The notes under the pieces were generated by a model. It saw nothing but the letters and a program-made list of their open reading frames with translations. It was not told the DNA's origin and did no database searches. This document shows, in pieces, positions 1 to 6,466 of a DNA stretch of 11,469 nt (its first letter is position 1; each line of letters opens with the position of its first letter). Source of the DNA: Eubacterium sp. CAG:786 (GTDB lineage: Bacteria; Bacillota; Clostridia; Oscillospirales; Ruminococcaceae); contig HF989517.1 of NCBI GenBank assembly GCA_000432175.1, forward strand, positions 1 through 11,469. Direction: 5' to 3'. A program made the translations under genes and the position numbers.

Positions 1-51
1 CTGACCGTCCGGTCGGTAAGCCGGGTGATGAATTGTCAGAAAGGAAATCCT

Positions 52-915
52 ATGGAATTATGGTTTACAGAGAACCATACGGACAACATACGGTTCTCCA
101 TTAAGGTAAAACAGCACCTGTACAGCGAGAAGAGCAGGTACCAGCAGATAGACATTCTCGACAGCGTTGAACTGGGAAGAATTCTGGTGCTGGACGGATT
201 TGTCATGCTGACAGAAAAGGACGAGTACATCTATCACGAGATGATAACCCACGTCCCGATGGCGACAAATCCCGATATAAAGCGCGTGCTGGTGATAGGC
301 GCCGGGGACGGTGGAACTATCCGGGAACTGACGCGCTTCAAGAGTGTTGAGCACATCGACATGGTGGAGATAGACCAGCGCGTCGTCGAGGTCTGCAAGG
401 AATATCTGCCGCAGACTGCGTGCAGGCTGGACGACCCGCGCGTGCATATTTATTATGAGGACGGGCTGAAATTCGTACGGGGAAAGGACAACGAATACGA
501 CCTGATAATCGTTGACTCCACCGACCCGTTCGGCCCCGGAGAGGGGCTGTTCACAAAGGAATTCTACGGCAACTGCTACAAGGCGCTGAACGAAAACGGA
601 ATTCTTGTGAACCAGCACGAGAGCACATTCTACGACGAATACGCCGAGATAATGAAGCGCGCGCACAGCCGTATAAAAAGCTTCTTCCCGATATCGCTGG
701 TATATCAGGCGCATATCCCGACGTATCCCTCAGGGCACTGGCTGTTCGGCTTCGCCAGCAAGCGCTTCCACCCGGTGCAGGATCAGCACGCGGAATGGTG
801 GCTCGCGCAGGGGCTGAAAACCAAGTACTACAACCAGTATGTGCACAGCGGCTGCTTCGCGCTGCCGAATAACGTGCGCGACGTCCTGCGGGAAACAAAG
901 CCCGCGGAAAAATGA
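52..915 (+). CDS. speE: Polyamine aminopropyltransferase (spermidine synthase)
   Basis: Cytosolic enzyme that transfers the aminopropyl group of decarboxylated S-adenosylmethionine to a diamine, usually putrescine, giving spermidine and methylthioadenosine. The 287-residue protein has the usual family length. Visible motifs are the N-terminal ELWFTE start, the nucleotide-binding loop GAGDGG (83-88), the acidic VEID (105-108), the catalytic loop DSTDPFGPGEGLFT (155-168, with Asp155 and Asp158) and PTYPSGHW (223-230). I chose ATG 52 because AAGGAA (41-46) sits just upstream and homologues begin at this MELW. The in-frame GTG 25 and ATG 28 would add non-conserved residues. It is followed after 9 bases by the cupin gene, whose ribosome site overlaps this stop. 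Bases 1-51 show no complete gene; a TGA at 2-4 could end an upstream operon gene. Acceptor (putrescine, cadaverine or agmatine) cannot be decided from sequence. Confidence 0.95.
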   Translation: MELWFTENHTDNIRFSIKVKQHLYSEKSRYQQIDILDSVELGRILVLDGFVMLTEKDEYIYHEMITHVPMATNPDIKRVLVIGAGDGGTIRELTRFKSVEHIDMVEIDQRVVEVCKEYLPQTACRLDDPRVHIYYEDGLKFVRGKDNEYDLIIVDSTDPFGPGEGLFTKEFYGNCYKALNENGILVNQHESTFYDEYAEIMKRAHSRIKSFFPISLVYQAHIPTYPSGHWLFGFASKRFHPVQDQHAEWWLAQGLKTKYYNQYVHSGCFALPNNVRDVLRETKPAEK

Positions 916-924
916 GGTGACAGC

Positions 925-1263
925 ATGCTGATAGATTTCAACTCAATGGAAGAAAAGGAACTGGAGCACTTCAAGGGCGGTGAAAAGTCGTTCCGCGCGA
1001 AGATGTTCACGGACGGATGCAACAAGATAATGCGCGGCAGGCTGGAGCCGGGTGCTTCCATAGGACTGCACACCCACGAGGGCAACAGCGAGATCGTGTT
1101 TATTCTGGAGGGAACGGGAAAGATGCTGTGCGACGGCGTTTACGAGGAACTTTCCGCGGGGAAGTGCACATACTGCCCCGAGGGACATTCCCACAGCCTG
1201 ATAAACGACAGCGACGGCGACCTGGTATTTTACGCGGTCGTACCCGAACACCACAAGAACTGA
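925..1263 (+). CDS. Small single-domain cupin protein
   Basis: A 112-residue protein that is essentially one cupin beta-barrel. Cupin motif 1 is visible as G47-x-H49-x-H51-x4-E56, and motif 2 as P85-x-G87-x2-H90-x3-N94. This gives the full 3-His/1-Glu metal-binding set, so a metal-dependent fold is likely. There is no DNA-binding domain, signal peptide or membrane segment. GAGGTGA (914-920) overlaps the speE stop and places the start at ATG 925. It is 9 bases after speE and 24 bases before the carboxyspermidine synthase gene, so it is almost certainly co-transcribed with polyamine genes. Cupins of this size include isomerases, dioxygenases and small-molecule sensors, and nothing here tells which. 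A role in polyamine metabolism is inferred only from position. Confidence 0.88.
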   Translation: MLIDFNSMEEKELEHFKGGEKSFRAKMFTDGCNKIMRGRLEPGASIGLHTHEGNSEIVFILEGTGKMLCDGVYEELSAGKCTYCPEGHSHSLINDSDGDLVFYAVVPEHHKN

Positions 1264-1287
1264 AACTGAATACAGGAGGATAAATCA

Positions 1288-2490
1288 ATGAGCAGAGCAA
1301 TGATAATCGGCGCGGGTGGAGTTGCCGGAGTAGTTATAAACAAGTGCTGTCAGAACAGCCAGGTTTTCACGGAGATAATGATCGCGAGCCGCACAAAGGC
1401 CAAGTGCGACGCATTCAGGGAGAAGCTCCAGCCGACCACCAAGACAGTTATTTCCACGGCGCAGGTTGACGCTGACAATGTTGAGGAACTCACCGCGCTC
1501 ATCAAGAGCTATCAGCCGGAAATTGTAATCAACGTTGCGCTCCCTTACCAGGATCTCCATATCATGGACGCCTGCCTCGCTGCCGGTGTGAACTACCTTG
1601 ACACCGCGAACTACGAGCCGGAGGACACCGCAAAGTTTGAATACAGCTGGCAGTGGGCTTACCGCGAGCGCTTCGAGAAAGCGGGACTCACCGCAATTCT
1701 CGGCTGCGGCTTCGACCCGGGCGTTACCGGCGTATTCTCCGCTTATGCGATGAAGCACCAGTTCGACGAGATAAACTACATCGATATTCTGGACTGCAAC
1801 GGCGGCGACCACGGATATCCCTTTGCGACCAACTTCAACCCGGAGATAAACATTCGCGAGGTTTCTGCAAACGGAAGCTACATTGAGGACGGCAAGTGGG
1901 TAGAAACCAAGCCCATGGAAATAAAGCGCGTCTATAACTTCAAGGGCGTCGGCGAAAAGGACATGTACCTGCTTCACCACGAGGAACTTGAGTCCCTGGC
2001 GCTGAATATCAAGGGTATCAAGCGTATCCGCTTCTTCATGACGTTTGGTCAGAGTTATCTCACTCACCTCAAGTGCCTTGAGGACGTTGGAATGACTTCC
2101 ATCAAGCCTATCATGTACGAGGGCAGGGAGATAGTTCCGCTGCAGTTCCTGAAGGCTGTACTGCCCGACCCGGCTTCCCTCGGTCCGAGGACTGTCGGCA
2201 AGACCAACATCGGCTGCATTTTCATTGGTAAGAAGGACGGCAAGGAGAAGCACTATTACCTTTACAACATCTGCGACCATCAGGAATGCTACAAGGAAGT
2301 TGGTTCCCAGGCTATCAGCTACACCACCGGCGTTCCTGCGATGATAGGCGCGGCTATGGTGCTCACCGGCAAGTGGAAGAAGCCCGGCGTCTACAACGTC
2401 GAGGAGATGGACCCGGATCCTTTCATGGAGAACCTCAACAAGTGGGGACTTCCGTGGGAAGAGGACTTTGACCCGGTACTGGTTGACTGA
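1288..2490 (+). CDS. Carboxynorspermidine/carboxyspermidine synthase (saccharopine dehydrogenase family)
   Basis: NADPH-dependent reductive condensation of aspartate beta-semialdehyde with a diamine (putrescine or 1,3-diaminopropane), giving carboxyspermidine or carboxynorspermidine. This is the first step of the alternative spermidine route. The 400-residue protein starts with a Rossmann loop (GAGGVAG, 8-14), followed by ASRT (33-36), whose Arg fits binding of the NADPH phosphate. Further family blocks are NVALPYQD (82-89), LDTANYEP (104-111), GCGFDPGVTGVF (139-150), TNFNPEINIRE (181-191), MTFGQ (251-255) and the C-terminal DPDPFMENL (375-383). These blocks match carboxynorspermidine synthases rather than true saccharopine dehydrogenases. 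Start: ATG 1288 after AGGAGG (1274-1279). It is the last gene of the speE operon, followed by a terminator 16 bases after the stop. Its decarboxylase partner is nspC at 3641, now separated by an unrelated gene. Agmatine as the amine substrate is a possible alternative. Confidence 0.93.
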   Translation: MSRAMIIGAGGVAGVVINKCCQNSQVFTEIMIASRTKAKCDAFREKLQPTTKTVISTAQVDADNVEELTALIKSYQPEIVINVALPYQDLHIMDACLAAGVNYLDTANYEPEDTAKFEYSWQWAYRERFEKAGLTAILGCGFDPGVTGVFSAYAMKHQFDEINYIDILDCNGGDHGYPFATNFNPEINIREVSANGSYIEDGKWVETKPMEIKRVYNFKGVGEKDMYLLHHEELESLALNIKGIKRIRFFMTFGQSYLTHLKCLEDVGMTSIKPIMYEGREIVPLQFLKAVLPDPASLGPRTVGKTNIGCIFIGKKDGKEKHYYLYNICDHQECYKEVGSQAISYTTGVPAMIGAAMVLTGKWKKPGVYNVEEMDPDPFMENLNKWGLPWEEDFDPVLVD

Positions 2491-2506
2491 TCACCGAACA
2501 TCACAT

Positions 2507-2542
2507 GCAGGCGGGCGTTTGCCTGCCTGCGTTTTGCTTTTT
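2507..2542 (+). terminator. Intrinsic terminator of the speE-cupin-synthase operon
   Basis: GCAGGCGGGC (2507-2516) pairs with GCCTGCCTGC (2521-2530) over 10 base pairs, with one G-U wobble and a GUUU loop. A U-rich tail GTTTTGCTTTTT follows. It lies 16 bases after the synthase stop, so the operon probably ends here and the next gene needs its own promoter or read-through. Confidence 0.92.
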
Positions 2543-2596
2543 GAGTGAGTATAGAAAGTCTGAGAAGTGCTCAATATCTTGTTCAGGAGGTTTATT

Positions 2597-3448
2597 ATGA
2601 CCAATCAAGAATTCGTAGAACGCATATATGCTTCGGCAAAATCCGTACATCATAAAACATACTCTGCCGATGAAATTGTTGCAAAAATTCGCAAGATTTA
2701 TTCCGGTAATATTAACACAAGCAAGATTGTGGAATGTTTTTTGATTATTGGAAATATATCATTTGAGCGTGTCGAAAAACATTCTAACGATGAACTGAGA
2801 TTTGACCTGGGTTGGTGTTACCCTGTAGAGTTTTGGTCAGATATCGGCTGTGTTGTTAACGGAATCGGTATTGTAGATAATTGCGCCGGCAGGATAGAGA
2901 GATTTCATATTTCGGAACAGGGTAAATTCTATAATCAAGACCACAAACTTATTGCCGAGAATATAGAGGATTTTGCAGAATACATCACTACTGTGGAATA
3001 TGATTATCACCCTGAAATTACACAGCGAACATACGATATGCTGCGGTTTTTCGGGTGGTACGAGGGCAGGCACATCGACACGACTGCGTTTGAACAAGAG
3101 ATGAATCGGCGCGGAATCGAGTTGTCTAAGGAACAGCTTGATTTTTTCGCAGAGTTTAGCGGTCTGTGCTTTTCATTTAGCAGCGACTTCTGGTGTTTTG
3201 ATTCTTTAGAAGGAATTTTGGCGGAGGATAAATACTATGTTGAACAATCTTCAAATGATGGCAAAAACCCATACAAGATAATCTACTGTGGTGACACTAT
3301 GGGCGGACCGCTTGCGGTTGACCCGAGCGGTATTATAAACTTCTTTTGGGGTTTCCCTCAAGGCAGGACAACAATGGAATGTATAAACCACCTGTGTGAA
3401 AACGTGGATAGGGACTGCAAATGGCTTGCTCCAGGACAGGACAATTAA
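2597..3448 (+). CDS. SUKH-type (SMI1/KNR4, SUKH-3-like) immunity family protein
   Basis: A 283-residue cytosolic protein with no signal peptide or membrane segment. The segment around residues 145-190 contains FFGWYEGRHID, then GIELSKEQ and FFAEFSGL. This resembles the SUKH-3 core, in which a GW-x-x-GR turn is followed by a helix ending in a FL-x-EF-x-GL pattern. The C-terminal part (AVDPSGIINFFWGFPQGRT and a closing helix) also fits that fold. The N-terminal half (LGWCYPVEFW, RIERFHISEQGKF, then IEDFAEYI) reads like a second, diverged SUKH unit. Family members often protect against polymorphic toxins; no toxin gene is visible here. Start: ATG 2597 with CAGGAGG (2584-2590); the in-frame GTG 2567 would include the ribosome site. 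The gene is clearly AT-richer than its neighbours (20 of 60 bases are G/C at 2641-2700, against 33 of 60 at 1621-1680), which suggests transfer. The family call is by eye. Confidence 0.72.
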   Translation: MTNQEFVERIYASAKSVHHKTYSADEIVAKIRKIYSGNINTSKIVECFLIIGNISFERVEKHSNDELRFDLGWCYPVEFWSDIGCVVNGIGIVDNCAGRIERFHISEQGKFYNQDHKLIAENIEDFAEYITTVEYDYHPEITQRTYDMLRFFGWYEGRHIDTTAFEQEMNRRGIELSKEQLDFFAEFSGLCFSFSSDFWCFDSLEGILAEDKYYVEQSSNDGKNPYKIIYCGDTMGGPLAVDPSGIINFFWGFPQGRTTMECINHLCENVDRDCKWLAPGQDN

Positions 3449-3640
3449 AAGCATGATTTGAAACAAAGATACCCGCCCTTTCGTACCGCATAAACTGTTG
3501 GCATATCACCGAACCATCGTCCGGCACTTGAAAGTTGCCGATTCAAATCGGTGTGGTCGATGTCCTGTAAATTTACATTCACACAATGAAATTCCCGTTT
3601 ATCGTTCAGATAATTTTTCAACACACAAGAAAGGAACACC
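3449..3640. other. Gap before nspC with overlapping small hairpins
   Basis: No convincing + strand gene. Two hairpins share the segment GCCG (3537-3540): CGGCA (3522-3526) with TGCCG (3536-3540), and GCCGATT (3537-3543) with AATCGGT (3545-3551, one wobble). A weak -10-like GATAAT lies at 3609-3614 without a good -35. The minus strand is open across the whole gap, but the reading frame has no recognised domain and no clear ribosome site. It may be the remnant of a gene or repeat that came in with the SUKH gene. Confidence 0.4.
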
Positions 3641-4792
3641 ATGGACTGGAAAAACAAAGTAGAAACACCCTGCTACGTCATTGACGAAGCCGCGCTGAAA
3701 AAAAATCTCGAACTGCTGAAATACGTCCGCGAGGAAGCCGGGTGCAAGATACTCCTGGCGCAGAAAGCATTCTCGGCGTTCGCGGTCTACCCGATGATAG
3801 CAAAGTACCTCGACGGCGTGACCGCGAGCGGAATTTACGAAGCGAAGCTTGGCTACGAGGAAATGGCAAAGCCGTTCGGGCGCGAAAATCATGTGTTCTC
3901 CCCGGCTTACCCGGAGCAGGATTTCGACGAACTCCTGCAGATATGCGACCATATGGTGTTCAATTCCCCGCGGCAGTGGGCGAAATTCCGCGGCAGAGTG
4001 CGCGGGAATGCACGTTACATACAGGCTGGCATACGCGTAAATCCGGAGTACAGCGAGATCGAAACGGATATCTATAACCCGTGCTTCACAGGGTCAAGGC
4101 TTGGCTGCACGCCGGAGGAATTCCGGAAAGACCCCGCGCTGTACGAGGGTATCGACGGTCTGCACTTCCACACGATGTGCGAACAGGGCGCGGATACGCT
4201 GGAGCGTACATTACCGCATGTCGAGGAAAAATTCGGCTTTATGTTCGACAGGATAAAGTGGCTGAATTTCGGCGGAGGACACCATATAACCAAACCTGGT
4301 TACGACGTTGAAAAGCTGATAAAATGCGTGAAGCGTATCCGCGATGCCTACGGTCTGGAGGTTTACCTTGAACCGGGTGAAGCCGTCGCGCTGAACGCAG
4401 GCTGGCTGGTGACTACGGTGCTGGATACATTCACGAATGGCTGCGATATCGCAATTACGGACGCTTCCGCAGCCTGCCACATGCCGGACGTGCTGGAAAT
4501 GCCCTACCGCCCGGAGATAGCCGGTGCAGGGAAGCCCGGCGAAAAGCCGCACACCTACCGTCTTGGCGGTAACACCTGCCTTGCCGGCGACATCATCGGA
4601 GATTACTCATTCGATGAGAAGCTTAAGGGCGGCGAGCGGCTGGTATTCGGCGACATGGCGATATACTCCATGTGCAAGAACAACACGTTCAACGGCATGC
4701 CCCTGCCGTCAATATACCTGCTGAAAGAAGATGGAGAAGTGCAGCTGATAAAGAAGTTCGGCTATGAGGACTTCAAGGGGCGCCTGTCCTGA
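3641..4792 (+). CDS. nspC: Carboxynorspermidine/carboxyspermidine decarboxylase
   Basis: PLP-dependent decarboxylase of the alanine-racemase fold (ornithine/diaminopimelate decarboxylase-like). It removes the carboxyl group of carboxyspermidine or carboxynorspermidine to release spermidine or norspermidine, completing the route begun by the synthase at 1288. In the 383-residue protein the PLP lysine is K42 in LLAQKAFS. GLHFHTMCE (173-181) follows the barrel strand, the glycine loop is GGGHH (211-215), EPGEA spans 244-248, and TDASAACHMPD (273-283) is typical of this family. NTCLAGD (311-317) and DMAIYSM (338-344) supply the active-site Cys313 and Tyr342 from the second domain. Length is normal. 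Start: ATG 3641 with AAAGGA just upstream. It is followed after 30 bases by the DUF554 gene. Orthologues are commonly adjacent to the synthase gene; here the SUKH gene and a terminator separate them. Confidence 0.94.
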   Translation: MDWKNKVETPCYVIDEAALKKNLELLKYVREEAGCKILLAQKAFSAFAVYPMIAKYLDGVTASGIYEAKLGYEEMAKPFGRENHVFSPAYPEQDFDELLQICDHMVFNSPRQWAKFRGRVRGNARYIQAGIRVNPEYSEIETDIYNPCFTGSRLGCTPEEFRKDPALYEGIDGLHFHTMCEQGADTLERTLPHVEEKFGFMFDRIKWLNFGGGHHITKPGYDVEKLIKCVKRIRDAYGLEVYLEPGEAVALNAGWLVTTVLDTFTNGCDIAITDASAACHMPDVLEMPYRPEIAGAGKPGEKPHTYRLGGNTCLAGDIIGDYSFDEKLKGGERLVFGDMAIYSMCKNNTFNGMPLPSIYLLKEDGEVQLIKKFGYEDFKGRLS

Positions 4793-4822
4793 TAAATGAT
4801 ACAGATATAAGGAAGCGATAAA

Positions 4823-5548
4823 ATGCCGGGGCTTGGCACGATAGTAAACGCAGCCGCGATAATTCTCGGCGGACTTGCGGGGCTGCTCTTCGGGAAGCTG
4901 ATAAAACCACGCGTTCAGGAAACTATAATGACGGCGTGCGGAGTGTGCGTGCTGTTCCTTGGAATAGGCGGCGCGATGGAGAAAATGCTGACTTCCGCAG
5001 CGGACGGTACACTAAGTTCCGGCGGGACGATGATGCTCATTGCAAGCGTCGTGCTTGGCGGGCTGGTGGGCGCTCTGCTGAACATCGAGGGCGCCATGGA
5101 GCGCTTCGGGAAGTGGCTCAGGAAAATAACGCACAGCGAGGGCGACGGCGGCTTTGTCGACGGATTCGTGACGGCCTCGCTGACGGTGTGCATCGGCGCG
5201 ATGGCGGTGGTGGGCTCCATTCAGGACGGAATTCTCGGGGATCACTCAACGCTTTTCGCAAAGGCGATACTCGACCTTGTTATAATCCTCGTGATGACTG
5301 CTGGCAGCGGAAAGGGCTGCATTTTCTCGGCAATTCCCGTGGCTGTCTTTCAGGGGACTATCACCGCGCTGTCAAAGCTTCTGGAGCCGATAATGACCTC
5401 TGCTGCGCTGAATAATCTGTCGCTGGTGGGTTCGGTGCTGATTTTCTGCGTGGGCGTAAATCTCGTGTGGGGAAAGAAAGTACGCGTTGCAGATTTACTT
5501 CCGTCGCTGATATTCGCGGTGGCGTGCGCGTATCTTCCATGGTTTTGA
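4823..5548 (+). CDS. DUF554 family membrane protein (YdfK/YqgA-like)
   Basis: A 241-residue hydrophobic protein with roughly seven membrane segments (about 8-24, 36-52, 69-87, 113-131, 147-161, 167-184 and 200-238, the last long enough for two). Family blocks are the N-terminal GTIVNAAAIILGGLAG (5-20), the central DGFVTASLTVCIGAMAVVGS (113-132) followed by IQDGILGD (133-140), FSAIPVAVFQG (168-178) and the C-terminal DLLPSLIFA (224-232). The biochemical role of the family is not established; a transport role is only a guess. AAGGAAG (4809-4815) supports ATG 4823. It starts 30 bases after nspC, so the two are probably co-transcribed, which makes polyamine or amine transport worth testing but unproven. 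The next terminator is 175 bases downstream. Confidence 0.9.
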   Translation: MPGLGTIVNAAAIILGGLAGLLFGKLIKPRVQETIMTACGVCVLFLGIGGAMEKMLTSAADGTLSSGGTMMLIASVVLGGLVGALLNIEGAMERFGKWLRKITHSEGDGGFVDGFVTASLTVCIGAMAVVGSIQDGILGDHSTLFAKAILDLVIILVMTAGSGKGCIFSAIPVAVFQGTITALSKLLEPIMTSAALNNLSLVGSVLIFCVGVNLVWGKKVRVADLLPSLIFAVACAYLPWF

Positions 5549-5723
5549 ACATGACGGGGGATTTGTGTTGAAAAAAATTATCGGGAGGGTGTAAAATCCA
5601 ATATGGGTCAGTTCGGGAAATATGCTGCGGATTTTCAGAAAATTTCAACCAAAACCACAACATGTTGTTGAAAACTTATTTGCTACAGTCGATATGTGGG
5701 ATTTTTTCACGAATAATTATGTC
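5549..5723. other. AT-rich non-coding stretch downstream of the DUF554 gene
   Basis: No gene that I can support. It contains a perfect 12-base palindrome ACAACATGTTGT (5657-5668). It also contains a possible 22-codon frame (ATG 5603 to TGA 5669) preceded by GGGAGGGT (5583-5590) with a loose 12-base spacing. The predicted peptide has no features, so I do not call it a gene. The stretch is probably the 3' untranslated part of the nspC-DUF554 transcript. Confidence 0.5.
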
Positions 5724-5751
5724 GGAGTCTCTAACTTAGAGGCTCCTTTTT
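5724..5751 (+). terminator. Intrinsic terminator upstream of the dcw cluster
   Basis: GGAGTCTCTA (5724-5733) pairs with TAGAGGCTCC (5737-5746) over 10 base pairs including one U-G wobble, with a three-base loop, followed by TTTTT. It separates the nspC-DUF554 unit from the mraZ promoter 70 bases further on. Confidence 0.9.
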
Positions 5752-5819
5752 GTGCAAAGTACACAAAAATATGAACAAAATTTCATTTTTTATTTTTGCC
5801 TGTTTACTGCAACTTACAC

Positions 5820-5848
5820 TTGAAAAAATGTTGAAAACGGTGTATACT
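5820..5848 (+). promoter_or_regulatory. Sigma-A type promoter of the mraZ (dcw) operon
   Basis: TTGAAA (5820-5825) and TATACT (5843-5848) are separated by exactly 17 bases. Each hexamer differs from consensus at a single position or two. The upstream 5755-5805 stretch is rich in A and T tracts, as in promoter upstream elements. The expected transcription start is near 5855, giving a leader of about 190 bases before mraZ. Confidence 0.85.
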
Positions 5849-5852
5849 AATT

Positions 5853-5888
5853 GTGGGTGAAAGTGGTGAAGTTTTCACTAAAGTGGGT
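5853..5888 (+). promoter_or_regulatory. mraZ: Candidate MraZ operator boxes (GTGG repeats)
   Basis: GTGGG at 5853, GTGGT at 5863 and GTGGG at 5883 fall in exact 10-base register, with the 5873 position degenerate. In E. coli, MraZ binds direct TGGGN repeats spaced by five bases, which is the same 10-base period, just upstream of its own operon. Here the boxes overlap the predicted transcription start, which fits autorepression by blocking the promoter. Binding is inferred from pattern and position. Confidence 0.75.
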
Positions 5889-5978
5889 TAAAAAACATCA
5901 AAATCCCATAATTCAAAACTTCTGCCGACCCACATATTTACATTTAGTTGGGAAAATATATTCAGTATCTACGGAAAA

Positions 5979-5999
5979 TGCCGCCCGAGGAGGACGGCA
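5979..5999 (+). other. Leader hairpin upstream of mraZ
   Basis: TGCCG (5979-5983) pairs with CGGCA (5995-5999). Two further C-G pairs follow after one C-A mismatch, leaving a GAGGA loop that looks like a ribosome site. No start codon lies at a suitable distance, so this is probably a structural leader element. It sits 48 bases upstream of the mraZ start. Confidence 0.45.
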
Positions 6000-6046
6000 A
6001 TTGGCAGTTTCACAGGGGACTACAGCCATGGAAAGGGGGAATAGAA

Positions 6047-6466
6047 ATGTACGGCGAGTTCGAGCACACCATAGATTCAAAGGGGCGCATGAACTTCCCG
6101 GCAAAGCTCCGCGAGGAACTTGGCGAGCATTTCTATATTTCCAAGACTATAGGTGAAAACTGTCTGACAGTACACACAGAGCACAGCTGGAACGCCCTTA
6201 GGGAATCCCTCAAGGGCAAGCCGCAGAAAGTAAGGCTCCCGATAGAGCGCTTTCTGTTCGGCGGCGCGTGCGAGGCAGAGCCGGACAAGCAGGGCAGAAT
6301 TGCCATTGCGCCGGCGCTGAGAGCCTATGCGGGTCTTACATCAGAGGTGGTAGTCGTCGGAATGGACGACCACGCCGAGATATGGGACAAGGCTGCGTAC
6401 AGGGCTTACACAGAGAGCATATCCACTGAGGATATCGCGGCGCTTGCCGAGGAGATCGGTATCTGA
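6047..6466 (+). CDS. mraZ: MraZ, dcw-cluster transcriptional regulator
   Basis: DNA-binding protein with two AbrB/SpoVT-like swapped-hairpin domains. The family assembles as a ring and represses its own operon; it also influences RsmH activity. The 139-residue length is typical. The two signature turns are visible: DSKGR (10-14) in the first half and DKQGR (80-84) in the second. PIERFLFGGA (65-74) lies between them, and VVVVGMDDHAEIWD spans 101-114. I chose ATG 6047 because MYGEF-x-H is the usual family start and AAGGGGG (6033-6039) is well placed; the frame is open further upstream to about 5948 but that part is not conserved. Its stop overlaps the rsmH start (TGATG), indicating coupled translation. 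The repeats at 5853-5888 are its likely operator. Confidence 0.96.
   Translation: MYGEFEHTIDSKGRMNFPAKLREELGEHFYISKTIGENCLTVHTEHSWNALRESLKGKPQKVRLPIERFLFGGACEAEPDKQGRIAIAPALRAYAGLTSEVVVVGMDDHAEIWDKAAYRAYTESISTEDIAALAEEIGI

Noticed and set aside
25..51. Upstream in-frame GTG 25 and ATG 28 as speE starts
   Set aside because: The ribosome site AAGGAA (41-46) lies downstream of them and conserved SpeE sequence starts at ATG 52.
58..714. Long minus-strand frames opposite speE, the synthase and the transpeptidase
   Set aside because: They are mirror frames of GC-rich coding sequence with no domain signatures, while the + strand proteins are clearly conserved families.
1288..2490. True saccharopine dehydrogenase (lysine metabolism)
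   Set aside because: The motif set (NVALPYQD, GCGFDPGVTGVF, DPDPFM) and the nearby nspC gene fit carboxynorspermidine synthase better.
3445..3657. Minus-strand frame of 70 codons across the gap before nspC
   Set aside because: No recognisable domain and no clear ribosome site, and it overlaps the ends of two real genes; kept only as a possible relic.
5603..5671. 22-codon small ORF downstream of the DUF554 gene
   Set aside because: Spacing to the purine-rich site is loose and the peptide is featureless, so not called as a gene.
5948..6046. N-terminal extension of MraZ by 33 residues
   Set aside because: The extra residues are not MraZ-like, and AAGGGGG with ATG 6047 gives the standard family start.
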